Of a stretch of 64,000 nt of DNA, positions 1-9,011 are shown piece after piece. Position 1 is the first letter of the stretch, and each line of letters begins with the position of its first letter. Source of the stretch: JADGQM01 sp964441945 (GTDB lineage Bacteria > Desulfobacterota > Syntrophobacteria > Syntrophobacterales > Syntrophobacteraceae); contig CAYTWB010000007.1 in assembly GCA_964441945.1 (NCBI GenBank), positions 1 to 64,000 on the forward strand, read 5' to 3'. The translations under genes were made by a program, and so were the position numbers. Below the pieces are notes generated by a model that searched no databases, was not told the origin of the DNA, and saw nothing but the letters and a program-made list of their open reading frames with translations.

Positions 1-216
1 CGGACACGCTTTGCCCTCACCTCTGGAGGGTCGCCCTTATATCGAATATCCAGTGCCGGCTTTGTCTCCTTGATATCTGGCTCCGCTCCAGTTATGCTTA
101 GTATGTTGAATGAACGGCAGACTCCATATTATTACCCTTCTGAGATTGAAGTCCTACCGACTCCTTTCGCTGCCCTCGGTATTTTGATCAACTTTCCGGA
201 TCTTCGGGATTATTGA
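1..216 (+). other. Open frame entering from the left edge, identity unknown
   Basis: Frame 1 is open from the first base to a TGA at 214-216 (71 codons), so it could be the 3' end of a gene starting outside the window. The translation is rich in Ser, Pro and Tyr and shows no domain I recognise, so it may equally be chance. Nothing else is seen before the next gene except its ribosome binding site. Confidence 0.2.
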
Positions 217-256
217 AAGTGCAACGCCATCTCAACGTTGGGAAAGGAGCTACACC

Positions 257-784
257 ATGCAGGGAACAGAATTCAAGTTATCCAAAGGCGATTGGGTGTT
301 TCACCCTCGAATGCCTGATTGGGGTTACGGAAAGATTTTGGAGCTGATAGGCGACAATAAAGGGCGTGTGTTCTTCCTGGTAGCAGGTGAGAAGAAAATG
401 TCCTGGGAACACGCCGGCTTGGGTCTCGTCGAAAGTGACACGGCATCTCAGGCCGCACTGAACGAACAACTCGTAGAGTTCAAGCAAAACCTTGCAAGGG
501 ACCTTCTCACATCCGAGGAGCTTAGCCAGGGAGTGACCTGCACGCCATGCGATTCGTTCGGTTCGAAGTGTGAATTGTGCAAATGCATGTCGGAGAGTCT
601 TCGGATCTACAGCCTCTCCCAAAAAGGGAAGATGTGTCTGTGTGATCTGTGCAGAGACAAGATAATGCTGGAAACCAAGGACAGGGCAGGAATCAACCAA
701 AGCATGCTAGAGATGGAGAAGAGGAGCAAGAAGGCGACAGCCGATATGAAGAAGAAAAAGAAGCTGAAGCTGGTGAGAAAATGA
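257..784 (+). CDS. DUF3553-type protein with Cys-rich middle
   Basis: A 175-residue soluble protein of unknown function. Residues about 10-60 resemble the DUF3553 family (HPRMPDWGYGKI followed by a small beta-rich segment), which is thought to be a small nucleic-acid or protein-binding module. Residues 95-135 hold seven Cys in CxxC-like pairs (CTPC, CELCKC, CLCDLC), which suggests a metal site that is not part of DUF3553 itself. The C-terminus is strongly basic and lysine-rich (KKKKKLK). The start has a good site, GGAAAGGAG, 8 bases before ATG. It stands alone, and no operon partner is visible. The role is unknown; nucleic-acid binding is only an inference from the tail and the Cys cluster. 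Confidence 0.75.
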   Translation: MQGTEFKLSKGDWVFHPRMPDWGYGKILELIGDNKGRVFFLVAGEKKMSWEHAGLGLVESDTASQAALNEQLVEFKQNLARDLLTSEELSQGVTCTPCDSFGSKCELCKCMSESLRIYSLSQKGKMCLCDLCRDKIMLETKDRAGINQSMLEMEKRSKKATADMKKKKKLKLVRK

Positions 785-1125
785 GAGTAAGCCTCGGAGC
801 GTGCGCAAGCGTATCCGGCGAACCGCATCCTCTTCGGCCATGAGGCAAGAATCGTCAGCCCAATTCAGGAACCCGATGTGATAGAGTATATTCTTTGAGG
901 CCCTTGCAGAACTCCCGAATTCCGTAACCTCGGCGAACGCCGGGGTCCAGAAACTCTTGAAGGACCCGGATTCCGGTCTCCGCTGGAATGACGCCCGGGG
1001 ACTTCTGCAAGAGCCTCCTTCCTGTGGACTTTGGCGATTCACAAAAGGGAGGCTTTGCTCAGTTTGTGTACCTGTCGGATTCCGGGAGTCCCACAGCGGA
1101 ACCGGAGGGTTAGCCGGGAGGAACG
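785..1125. other. Intergenic stretch holding a MITE-like element
   Basis: There is no gene here. The middle (897-1017) is a palindromic repeat element described separately. The last bases carry the ribosome binding site GGGAGG (1116-1121) of the following regulator gene. Confidence 0.6.
897..1017. repeat. Nested inverted-repeat element, copy 1 (MITE-like)
   Basis: The outer ends GAGGCCCTTGCAGAACTCCC (897-916) and its near-perfect reverse complement (998-1017, two mismatches) enclose a core at about 931-993 that reads CGGCGAACGCCGGGGTCCAG ... GGATTCCGGTCTCCGCTGGAATGACG. The core is related to those of the elements at 14110, 32205 and 36854, while the outer ends are unrelated to theirs. No coding capacity. 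Confidence 0.7.
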
Positions 1126-2469
1126 GTGCAGATGGATGCTCTCCATATTCTCATTGTTGACGACGAAACCAACATTCGAAAGACCCTCTCTCTGACTCTC
1201 GAGACCGAAGGCCACAAGGTAGTTGCTGTCAGCAACTTCGAAGATGCGGTGGCTGAGGCATCTCGTAGGTCTTTTGAGTTGGCGTTTGTGGACCTGCGAC
1301 TCGGGACTGCAAACGGATTGGACCTCATTCCCGTCCTTCTAGCCTCCGCACCCTGGCTCAAGATCATCGTCATAACCGCATATGCTTCCATAGATACGGC
1401 CGTTGAAGCCATGCGGCGCGGAGCCACCGATTATCTTCCGAAGCCGTTCACACCCGCTCAGGTTGACCTTGCAGTTCGCAAGGTCATGGAAGTGCAGGCA
1501 CTGGAGCAGAAAATCACCGGTATCATGGAGGATCTGGAAAGATCACACCCGGAGGTGAGGTTTTCCACAGAAAGCCTCAGCATGCAAAAGGTCTTGAATC
1601 TGGGACGCCAGGTGGCGTCAACCGATGCCACGGTACTCCTTTGTGGAGAAAGCGGAACGGGTAAAACGCTGCTTGCCAGGGCGATTCATACGTGGAGTCC
1701 CCGTGCGGGAAAACCGATGGCCGTTGTATCCTGTCCTTCCCTCCCTTCCGATCTGCTCGAAAGCGAGCTTTTCGGTCATATCCGGGGAGCGTTCACAGGG
1801 GCCATCCGTGACAATCCCGGCCGCATTGCCGCATGCGGAGGGGGGACCCTTTTGTTGGATGAGGTCGGCGACATGCCCTTATCCCTTCAGCCAAAGCTCC
1901 TTCGCTTCCTGCAGGACAAGGAGTATGAGAGCATAGGCGATCACACCACCCGCAAGGCGGACGTGCGAATCATCACGGCCACCAACAGCGATCTCGAGAA
2001 AGCGGTGAAAGAGGGTCGGTTCAGGGAGGACCTCTTCTACCGCCTCAACGTCATCCGGATCGTGCTTCCCCCACTTCGGGAACGCCCCGAGGATGTCATC
2101 CCCATGGCCGAGCAGTTCCTGGCCTTTTTCGGCCGGCAGAGTCACCGGGTATTCCAGGGCTTTACAGACGAAGCCCTGCTGGCGCTAAGAAGTTGCGTTT
2201 GGCCGGGAAACATCCGTGAACTTCGCAATGTGGTCGAGCGGGCAGCCATTCTCTGCCGTATGGACCGCGTCGGCATTGAATGCCTTCCCGACAACTTCAC
2301 ATCCCCCGAACCAACCCCCGGTATCGGAGACCCGATAGACCTCGAGAAGCTTGAGGAGTTGCATATTCGACGTATCCTGGCAGGCTCCAGATCGCTCCAG
2401 CAAGCTGCCGAGATACTCGGTGTAGACCAGGCCACGCTCTGGCGTCGACGCAAGAAATATGGGATCTGA
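1126..2469 (+). CDS. AlgB/NtrC-type sigma-54-dependent response regulator
   Basis: A 447-residue activator with the three NtrC-family parts: an N-terminal receiver (phosphoacceptor D56 in AFVDLRLG, acidic pair at 12-13), a central AAA+ domain with Walker A GESGTGKT (174-181) and the sigma-54 contact motif GAFTGA (221-226), and a C-terminal Fis-type helix-turn-helix (LQQAAEILGVDQATLWRRRKK). The receiver most resembles AlgB. It is followed by a KinB-like kinase and the kdp genes, where other bacteria have kdpE (an OmpR-type regulator), so it probably controls potassium uptake through sigma-54. The start may be GTG 1126 or ATG 1132; both lie behind GGGAGG at 1116-1121. No separate kdpE is present. 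Confidence 0.93.
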   Translation: MQMDALHILIVDDETNIRKTLSLTLETEGHKVVAVSNFEDAVAEASRRSFELAFVDLRLGTANGLDLIPVLLASAPWLKIIVITAYASIDTAVEAMRRGATDYLPKPFTPAQVDLAVRKVMEVQALEQKITGIMEDLERSHPEVRFSTESLSMQKVLNLGRQVASTDATVLLCGESGTGKTLLARAIHTWSPRAGKPMAVVSCPSLPSDLLESELFGHIRGAFTGAIRDNPGRIAACGGGTLLLDEVGDMPLSLQPKLLRFLQDKEYESIGDHTTRKADVRIITATNSDLEKAVKEGRFREDLFYRLNVIRIVLPPLRERPEDVIPMAEQFLAFFGRQSHRVFQGFTDEALLALRSCVWPGNIRELRNVVERAAILCRMDRVGIECLPDNFTSPEPTPGIGDPIDLEKLEELHIRRILAGSRSLQQAAEILGVDQATLWRRRKKYGI

Positions 2470-2501
2470 TAAGATCAGCCTCCTGAAATGAATACTGAGA
2501 C

Positions 2502-2548
2502 ATTGCAGAATACAATCCTCAAATCAACCCCACTTTGCAGAATGCAAT
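2502..2548. promoter_or_regulatory. Two tandem palindromes, probable activator binding sites
   Basis: ATTGCAGAATACAAT (2502-2516) and TTGCAGAATGCAA (2535-2547) are two copies of the dyad TTGCA-N3-TGCAA; the second is perfect and the first has one mismatch. Their centres are 32 bp apart, about three helical turns, and lie about 100 and 70 bp upstream of the -24 element of the sigma-54 promoter at 2611. That is the usual placement of enhancer sites for an NtrC-family dimer pair. Binding by the product of the upstream gene is inferred. Confidence 0.7.
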
Positions 2549-2566
2549 CCACTGCACCATTCGGAA

Positions 2567-2590
2567 GGCGGCAATGAGCGAGTTGCCGCC
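2567..2590. promoter_or_regulatory. Perfect 8-bp inverted repeat between enhancer sites and promoter
   Basis: GGCGGCAA, an 8-base loop, then TTGCCGCC. It could be a weak transcription stop for the regulator gene (there is no T-run after it) or a second protein binding site between the enhancer sites and the sigma-54 promoter. Function unknown. Confidence 0.45.
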
Positions 2591-2610
2591 CACGTATCGG
2601 TAAGACTCGA

Positions 2611-2626
2611 TGGCACGGCGATTGCT
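2611..2626 (+). promoter_or_regulatory. Sigma-54 (RpoN) promoter of the kinase-kdp operon
   Basis: TGGCACGGCGATTGCT matches the sigma-54 consensus TGGCACG-N4-TTGCW at every fixed position. The predicted transcript starts near 2637 and runs into the kinase gene with a leader of about 20 bases. The promoter lies inside the longest open frame of the kinase (ATG 2610), which argues that translation really begins at ATG 2655. Confidence 0.88.
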
Positions 2627-2654
2627 CCTTAGTAATGCCGAAGGAGAAGAGAAG

Positions 2655-4484
2655 ATGCTGGGCATTCGGGAAAAACTCTCATTCGGATTTGGCGGTCTGC
2701 TCCTGATCATCATCGTGATCGGCATTCAGAGCATCTTGCAGCTTACAACCCTCGGGCAGTCCATAGACATCATCCTTCGCGAGAACTACCGGAGCGTCAT
2801 TGCATCCCAGCAGATGAAGGAGTCTCTCGAACGAATGGACAGCGGCGCTCTGTTCACCCTTCTTGGGGATACCGATCAGGGAGAGGGGCTCCTCGCGATA
2901 AACAAATCCCTCTTCGAAGAGGCGCTTCAACTCGAATTGAATAACCTCACCCTTCCGGGTGAAGCCGAACGGGCGATGAGCATCAGGGATCTTTTCATTC
3001 GATACAAGGCTGCATTGCTGGATGTCCAGGATGCCGCACTCTCTCTTGACAACCGGCGGCGAGTCTACTTCACCGAGCTTCTACCGCTCTTTCATCAAAT
3101 CAAGAACCTGGCTGATGAGATCCTCCAGATGAATCAACAGAACATGATCGAGGCCAACGACCGGGCGCGCACCACCGCCGCGACGGCAAGGCATCGAATG
3201 TACATCCTTCTGTTCTGCGGAGTTGTTGTTTCCGTTCTTTTCATTTTCTCTTCCCAAAGATGGATCCTTCGTCCGATCAAGCGCCTGATTCGTTCGACTG
3301 ATGAAATCAAACGGGGAAATCTTGACCTCGTCGTCCAAAGCGATTCGCGGGATGAGATTGGACGTCTCTCGGAGGCGTTCAATGAAATGGCTTCGAGCCT
3401 TCGAGAATTCCGGAGGAGCGACCGCACCAGGATGGCGCGTATTCAGCGCTCAACACAGCAGGTCTTCAGGAGCCTTCCCGATGCCGTTGCCGTGGTTGAC
3501 CTCGATGGCCGCGTGGAGGTGTCAACGGAAGCGGCTTCCGAGGTCTTCGGTCTCAGACCTGATGTCCGCATCCGCAGCCTTGCCTTCGACTGGATGGGAG
3601 ACCTTTTCGACGAAACCGTCAGGAGCGCACGAACTGTTGAATCTCAGGGCAACCAGACCGTAATCCAGCGATTCATCAAAGGGGAAGAGCACTTCTTTCG
3701 CCCAGAAGCCGTGCCGATCCTTGACGCCGAAAAGCAGGCCGGCGGTGTCATCCTGATCCTGAAGGACGTAACGAGCCAACTGCAGCAGGAGGAACTCAAA
3801 AAAGGGGTCATATCGACCGTATCCCATCAGCTGAAAACGCCCCTCACCTCCTTGCGGATGGCGGTCTACCTGCTCCTGGAGGAAAAGGTGGGATCTCTAA
3901 ATCCGAAACAGATGGAGCTCTTGATTACAGCAAGGGATGACAGCGACCGTCTTCATTCCATCTTGAGCAGCCTTCTCGACATAAGCCGCATCGAGTCTGG
4001 GAAACTGCGGATGGACCTACACCCGACAGCGCTCAAGAGAACAGTCCTCGATCAGCTTGATTCGTTCCGAAGCGTCGCCAAAGACCGTGGAATCACCCTG
4101 CGAATGGCGCTTTCCGATGACCTGCCTGAAGTCCTGGCTGATCAGGTTCAGATCGCCCATGTGGTCGCCAACCTCCTCTCCAACGCCATCAAGTACACCT
4201 CACCGGGCGGCGAAGTAACCATCACCGGGGAGGGGGAAGACGAAATGGTTTGTTTTGCAGTTTCCGACACCGGAAGAGGTATTCCCGCCCGGTATCTCGA
4301 TCAGGTCTTCGACCAGTTCTTCCGCGTTCCGGGCCAGGACCGCGAGGCCGGAGAAGGTTTGGGACTCGCGATAGCAAAAGAGATTGTCGAAGCGCATGGG
4401 GGAACCCTGACGGTGAAAAGCGAAGAAGGACGAGGAAGCGTTTTTACCTTACGCCTGAAGCGGTCAGCGTTTGGTGAGCATTGA
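2655..4484 (+). CDS. KinB-like membrane sensor histidine kinase
   Basis: This 609-residue sensor kinase has a first membrane segment at about residues 10-30, a periplasmic helical domain of about 140 residues resembling the KinB sensor domain, a second membrane segment at about 170-195, HAMP, a PAS domain (SLPDAVAVVDLDGRV), a HisKA domain with phospho-accepting H391 in SHQLKTP, and an ATPase domain with N box (NLLSNAIKY) and G boxes (DTGRGIP, GEGLGLAIA). It pairs with the regulator just upstream. I chose ATG 2655 because it has AAGGAG at 2641-2646 and a spacer of 8, while the earlier ATG 2610 overlaps a sigma-54 promoter. It probably heads the kdp operon, 23 bases before kdpF. The signal it senses is unknown. 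Confidence 0.92.
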   Translation: MLGIREKLSFGFGGLLLIIIVIGIQSILQLTTLGQSIDIILRENYRSVIASQQMKESLERMDSGALFTLLGDTDQGEGLLAINKSLFEEALQLELNNLTLPGEAERAMSIRDLFIRYKAALLDVQDAALSLDNRRRVYFTELLPLFHQIKNLADEILQMNQQNMIEANDRARTTAATARHRMYILLFCGVVVSVLFIFSSQRWILRPIKRLIRSTDEIKRGNLDLVVQSDSRDEIGRLSEAFNEMASSLREFRRSDRTRMARIQRSTQQVFRSLPDAVAVVDLDGRVEVSTEAASEVFGLRPDVRIRSLAFDWMGDLFDETVRSARTVESQGNQTVIQRFIKGEEHFFRPEAVPILDAEKQAGGVILILKDVTSQLQQEELKKGVISTVSHQLKTPLTSLRMAVYLLLEEKVGSLNPKQMELLITARDDSDRLHSILSSLLDISRIESGKLRMDLHPTALKRTVLDQLDSFRSVAKDRGITLRMALSDDLPEVLADQVQIAHVVANLLSNAIKYTSPGGEVTITGEGEDEMVCFAVSDTGRGIPARYLDQVFDQFFRVPGQDREAGEGLGLAIAKEIVEAHGGTLTVKSEEGRGSVFTLRLKRSAFGEH

Positions 4485-4507
4485 ACAATAAGGAGGCTTT
4501 GACCATA

Positions 4508-4588
4508 ATGGACATAGTCGTCGGTATAATCGGACTGATACTGATCGCGTACCTCTTTGTATCGGTCGTTCGGCCGGACAAGTTCTGA
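4508..4588 (+). CDS. KdpF, small subunit of the potassium-transporting ATPase
   Basis: A 26-residue single-span membrane peptide, MDIVVGIIGLILIAYLF...VRPDKF, with the typical KdpF pattern: one hydrophobic helix and a short basic C-terminus ending RPDKF. KdpF stabilises the KdpFABC complex in the inner membrane. AAGGAGG lies at 4487-4495, with a 12- to 13-base spacer. The stop codon overlaps an ATG that leads into the kdpA frame. Confidence 0.93.
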   Translation: MDIVVGIIGLILIAYLFVSVVRPDKF

Positions 4589-4599
4589 TGGGAGGCGCC

Positions 4600-6336
4600 A
4601 TGTTCATGGACTTCTTCGGATGGATTCAATTGCTCGTTTTTCTTGGGGTGCTCGTCGTACTCACAAAGCCTGTGGGGGTCTACCTGGTTCGTGTGCTGGA
4701 TTCGGAAGGAAGGACCTTTCTGGACCCTCTTGTGCGGCCTGCAGAGCGCCTATTTTACCGTTTGACGGGCATCAATCCGAAAAAGGAGCAGAACTGGAAA
4801 CAGTACACCTTTTCACTCATTGCCTTCAGCCTGGTCGGATGCCTTTTCACCTACGCCATTCTGCGTCTCCAGCACTTCCTGCCTTTAAACCCTCTAGGCT
4901 TGGGGCCGGTCAGCCCGGACCTCGCCTTCAACACGGCGGCCAGCTTCACGACGAATACGAACTGGCAGAACTACGGAGGTGAGACCACCCTTTCCTATTT
5001 CTCGCAAATGGTTGGGCTCACCTTCCACAACTTCGTTTCAGCCGCCACAGGGATTGGGGTGGCAGCAGCTCTCATGCGTGGGATTGCGAGAAACTCTGCA
5101 AAGACCATCGGCAATTTCTGGGTAGATCTTGTACGCATAAGCCTCAACCTGCTGTTGCCTGCCTGCGTTCTCTACGCAGTCTTTCTGACCTCCCAGGGCG
5201 TTGTTCAGAACTTTCACCCCTATGTTGCAGCCCAGACGCTTGAACAGGTTGAAGGCGCTTCCTCCACGCAGACCGTCGCTCAGGGTCCCGTGGCTTCACA
5301 GGTGGCGATCAAAATGCTGGGAACAAACGGAGGGGGTTTCATGAACGCAAATGCCGCTCATCCTTATGAGAACCCGACGCCGCTTTCGAACTTCTTCCAG
5401 ATGCTCTCGATCTTCCTCATTCCGAGCGGACTCACCTACACCCTGGGGAGGATGGTCGGGAACCAAAGGCATGGCTGGGCAATATGGGCGGCCATGGCTG
5501 TGCTATTCCTCGGCGGCCTCCTCGTCGTGTGGTCCTCGGAAGCAATGGGTAATCCCCGGCTGAATGCCCTTGGTGTCGATCCAGCTCACGGCAATATGGA
5601 AGGAAAGGAAGTACGTTTCGGAATCTTCAACTCCGCCCTTTTTGCGACTGTGACAACCGACGCCTCCTGCGGAGCGGTGAATGCGATGCACGACTCTTTC
5701 ACACCCCTTGGAGGCCTCGTTCCGCTTCTCAATATGCAGCTTGGAGAGGTGGTATTTGGCGGCGTCGGGGCGGGTCTTTATGGAATGCTCGTCTTCGTTG
5801 TGCTGACCGTTTTTTTGGCAGGACTGATGATCGGGCGCACCCCTGAATATCTCGGGAAGAAAATTGAAGCCTATGACGTGAAAGCGAGCGTCTTCGCCGT
5901 GCTGGTGCCCATCTTTTCCATTCTCGGCTTTGCCGCATGGGCCGCCGTGAGCTCATGGGGGCTTGCTGCACTCAACAATTCGGGTCCGCATGGGTTGACT
6001 GAAATCCTCTATGCCTATTCCTCCACTTCCGGAAATAACGGAAGCGCCTTTGCCGGACTGAATGGCAATACACCATGGTACAACATCACTCTGGGTATCG
6101 CCATGCTGATCGGACGCTTTCTGGTCATTTTGCCCGTCCTGGCCCTTGCCGGAAACCTCGCTGGGAAAAAGCGTGTACCTGCAAGCGGAGGCAGCTTTCC
6201 TGTCTGGAGCCCGACCTTCGTGGTCCTCCTGGTCGGAACGGTTCTCATTGTCGGGGCGCTCACCTTCCTTCCGGCACTTTCACTTGGCCCTGTCGTCGAG
6301 CACTTCATTATGGTCGGGACCAACAGGCTGTTTTAG
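4600..6336 (+). CDS. KdpA, potassium-binding channel-like subunit
   Basis: A 578-residue polytopic inner membrane protein with about ten helices, related to Trk/Ktr channels. It binds and translocates K+ in the Kdp P-type ATPase. Family segments are clear: FNTAASFTTNTNWQNY and the filter-like stretches GTNGGGFMNANAAHP, TTDASCGAVNAM and GNNGSAFAGL. An in-frame ATG at 4588 overlaps the kdpF stop, but GGGAGG at 4590-4595 favours ATG 4600 or ATG 4606. It lies in the operon kdpF-A-B-C. Confidence 0.96.
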   Translation: MFMDFFGWIQLLVFLGVLVVLTKPVGVYLVRVLDSEGRTFLDPLVRPAERLFYRLTGINPKKEQNWKQYTFSLIAFSLVGCLFTYAILRLQHFLPLNPLGLGPVSPDLAFNTAASFTTNTNWQNYGGETTLSYFSQMVGLTFHNFVSAATGIGVAAALMRGIARNSAKTIGNFWVDLVRISLNLLLPACVLYAVFLTSQGVVQNFHPYVAAQTLEQVEGASSTQTVAQGPVASQVAIKMLGTNGGGFMNANAAHPYENPTPLSNFFQMLSIFLIPSGLTYTLGRMVGNQRHGWAIWAAMAVLFLGGLLVVWSSEAMGNPRLNALGVDPAHGNMEGKEVRFGIFNSALFATVTTDASCGAVNAMHDSFTPLGGLVPLLNMQLGEVVFGGVGAGLYGMLVFVVLTVFLAGLMIGRTPEYLGKKIEAYDVKASVFAVLVPIFSILGFAAWAAVSSWGLAALNNSGPHGLTEILYAYSSTSGNNGSAFAGLNGNTPWYNITLGIAMLIGRFLVILPVLALAGNLAGKKRVPASGGSFPVWSPTFVVLLVGTVLIVGALTFLPALSLGPVVEHFIMVGTNRLF

Positions 6337-6350
6337 AAGGATGCAATACG

Positions 6351-8372
6351 ATGGCTGGAAGAAAGCACTCACTCCTCGATCGTGAAATCATGGTGCAGGC
6401 GGCCTTTGAGTCCGTGAAGAAGCTCAACCCGCGTTCGATGCTGAAAAATCCTGTCATGTTCGTTACCGAAGTCGGGGCCGTCATCACCGCATTCGGGATC
6501 ATCTTCAAAGAAGGGAACGAGCCGCTCGGCTTCAGCCTTCAGGTGACGCTCTGGCTCTGGTTTACGGTGCTCTTCGCCAACTTTGCCGAGGCCCTTGCCG
6601 AGGGGCGAGGGAAAGCTCAGGCCAATGCACTCAGAAAAACGCGCACCCAAACCATTGCGGGCCTCCTGCGCCCCGACGATTCGGTAGAAAGAATTCCCGC
6701 CGACGAATTGCGCAAAGGTGATCTCGTACTCGTTTCAGCCGGTGAGATCATACCGGCGGACGGCGATGTCGTCGAAGGGGTGGCGACGGTGGATGAATCG
6801 GCAATAACGGGGGAGTCTGCCCCGGTTATCCGCGAGGCAGGAGGGGACCGCAGCGCCGTTACAGGTGGAACCAGGGTCCTGTCCGACTGGATCAAAGCCC
6901 GCGTCACAGCCGATCCCGGTGAAAGCTTTCTCGATCATATGATCAGTCTTGTGGAAGGGGCAAGCCGGCGGAAGACCCCCAACGAGATTGCTCTGACCAT
7001 CCTTCTTTCGGCACTGACGATCATCTTCCTTGCTGCCATCATGACCTTCAAGCTCTTTGGCGTGTACTCGAGTGTGCCCTTTTCAGTCACGGTGCTCGTG
7101 GCACTGCTGGTTTGCCTCATCCCGACCACCATAGGCGGCCTGCTGAGCGCAATAGGGATTGCAGGAATCGACCGACTGGTCCAGAAGAACGTGCTCGCTA
7201 TGAGCGGTCGAGCTGTCGAAGCGGCGGGAGATGTGGACGTACTCCTTCTCGACAAGACAGGGACCATAACCCTCGGCGACCGCCAGGCAACGGAATTCCT
7301 TCCGGCTGCAGGGGTGCTCGTCGAGGAGCTGGCCGATGCGGCACAACTGGCATCCCTGGCAGATGAAACGCCCGAGGGCAGAAGTATCGTTATACTGGCC
7401 AAGCAGTATGGGCTCAGGGGCAGGTCCATAACGGAGATGCCTTCCGCCAGGTTCCTCTCTTTTACGGCGCAAACACGCATGAGTGGGGTGGACATCGACG
7501 GAAGAAGGATACGCAAAGGTGCTCCCGATGCAATCCGAGATTACATCTCACGACCCTTTCCACCCGAGGTGGTGTCGGCGGTCAGGGCGGTCTCGCAGAA
7601 CGGGGGGACCCCTCTGGTCGTTGCGGAGACCGAACGCGCACTGGGTGTGGTTCACCTCAAGGACATCGTGAAAGGAGGCCTTAAGGATCGCTTCGAGCGC
7701 TTTCGGGCAATGGGGATCAAGACGATCATGATCACCGGGGACAATCGGCTGACCGCCGCAGCCATCGCCAAAGAAGCCGGAGTCGATGACTTCCTTGCCG
7801 AGGCGCGGCCGGAGGACAAACTGGCGCTCATCAGAAAGGAGCAGGCCTCGGGGCGTCTTGTTGCGATGACGGGGGACGGAACCAATGATGCACCGGCTCT
7901 AGCCCAGGCCGATGTGGGTGTAGCCATGAATACGGGCACGCAGGCTGCCAAGGAAGCCGGCAATATGGTGGATCTGGATTCAAACCCGACGAAGCTGATT
8001 GAGATCGTCGAAATCGGAAAGCAGATGCTCATGACTCGGGGAGCTTTAACAACATTCAGCGTCACAAACGATGTGGCCAAGTACTTTGCGATTCTTCCCG
8101 CCATGCTCGTCAGTGCGTTCCCCGTCATTGGGCCTCTGAACCTCATGCAGCTTGGCTCTCCTGCGAGCGCCATTCTCAGCGCGGTGATCTTCAATGCTCT
8201 CATCATCGTGGCTCTGATTCCGCTCGCACTTCGCGGCGTACATTTCCGCCCTCTCAATGCCTCCGTCCTCTTGCGGCGGAACCTTCTGATCTATGGCATG
8301 GGAGGGCTGGTCGCCCCTTTTGCCGGCATAAAACTCATTGACCTCCTGGTCAACGGGTTGCACCTTGTATAG
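6351..8372 (+). CDS. KdpB, catalytic P-type ATPase subunit
   Basis: A 673-residue P-type ATPase subunit that hydrolyses ATP to drive K+ import through KdpA. The phosphorylated Asp is D301 in DKTGTIT; the actuator motif TGES and the hinge motif GDGTNDAPAL are present. The frame is open far upstream inside kdpA, but homology and the site AGAAGG at 6335-6340 place the start at ATG 6351 (MAGRKHSLLD). It begins 14 bases after kdpA. Length is normal for the family (about 670-690). Confidence 0.97.
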   Translation: MAGRKHSLLDREIMVQAAFESVKKLNPRSMLKNPVMFVTEVGAVITAFGIIFKEGNEPLGFSLQVTLWLWFTVLFANFAEALAEGRGKAQANALRKTRTQTIAGLLRPDDSVERIPADELRKGDLVLVSAGEIIPADGDVVEGVATVDESAITGESAPVIREAGGDRSAVTGGTRVLSDWIKARVTADPGESFLDHMISLVEGASRRKTPNEIALTILLSALTIIFLAAIMTFKLFGVYSSVPFSVTVLVALLVCLIPTTIGGLLSAIGIAGIDRLVQKNVLAMSGRAVEAAGDVDVLLLDKTGTITLGDRQATEFLPAAGVLVEELADAAQLASLADETPEGRSIVILAKQYGLRGRSITEMPSARFLSFTAQTRMSGVDIDGRRIRKGAPDAIRDYISRPFPPEVVSAVRAVSQNGGTPLVVAETERALGVVHLKDIVKGGLKDRFERFRAMGIKTIMITGDNRLTAAAIAKEAGVDDFLAEARPEDKLALIRKEQASGRLVAMTGDGTNDAPALAQADVGVAMNTGTQAAKEAGNMVDLDSNPTKLIEIVEIGKQMLMTRGALTTFSVTNDVAKYFAILPAMLVSAFPVIGPLNLMQLGSPASAILSAVIFNALIIVALIPLALRGVHFRPLNASVLLRRNLLIYGMGGLVAPFAGIKLIDLLVNGLHLV

Positions 8373-8387
8373 GGAGGAATCACCAAT

Positions 8388-9002
8388 ATGAAAGACTCTG
8401 CGGATAAAGACCGTTTTCATATCATCAGCATTGCAACCGAAATTCGCGTATCATTAATTGCCACGCTCTCTTTGACTGTCATCCTGTGCGGCTTTTATCC
8501 CCTGATCGTCTGGGCTCTGGCTCAGGGGCTGTTACCACAGAAGGCAAACGGATCGCTGGTTGACCTGGACGGAAAGGTGGTGGGGTCAGCCCTCATTGCC
8601 CAATCTTTCTCCGGTCCATCCTACCTGCATCCCCGTCCTTCGGCAGCGGGTGGAGGTTTTGATGCGGCAAGCTCCGGTGGAAGCAATCTTGGACCCACCT
8701 CGGAGAAGCTCATTCTTGTGGTCAGAGAGCGCATTGCCAGGTATCGCCTTGAAAACGGGATCGCCGAGAGTGTTCCCATCCCCGCTGACGCTGTGACAAC
8801 CTCGGGAAGTGGTCTGGACCCTCATATCAGCGTGGCAAACGCCCTGCTGCAAGCTCACCGCATTGCCTTGGCCCGGGGCGTCAGCGAAGAGGCCGTTCGC
8901 AGGAAGATCGAGGCTCATATCGAGGGGCGCGACTGGGGGATTCTTGGTGAACCACGAGTGAACGTTCTTCTCATCAACCTCGATCTTGACGGAAAGCAGT
9001 GA
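8388..9002 (+). CDS. KdpC, chaperone-like subunit of KdpFABC
   Basis: A 204-residue protein with one N-terminal membrane helix (about residues 20-45) and a periplasmic domain. KdpC is thought to raise the ATP affinity of KdpB and to join KdpA and KdpB. Family features include GSALIAQSF, YLHPRPSAAGGGFDAASSGG and DPHISVANA. GGGAGGAAT stands 6-8 bases before the ATG, and the gene starts 15 bases after kdpB. Confidence 0.95.
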   Translation: MKDSADKDRFHIISIATEIRVSLIATLSLTVILCGFYPLIVWALAQGLLPQKANGSLVDLDGKVVGSALIAQSFSGPSYLHPRPSAAGGGFDAASSGGSNLGPTSEKLILVVRERIARYRLENGIAESVPIPADAVTTSGSGLDPHISVANALLQAHRIALARGVSEEAVRRKIEAHIEGRDWGILGEPRVNVLLINLDLDGKQ

Positions 9003-9011
9003 GGGCAAGCC

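Noticed and set aside
6075..6350. Open frame upstream of kdpB as an N-terminal extension
   Set aside because: It overlaps the end of kdpA in another frame, has no family similarity, and the ribosome site and homology point to ATG 6351.
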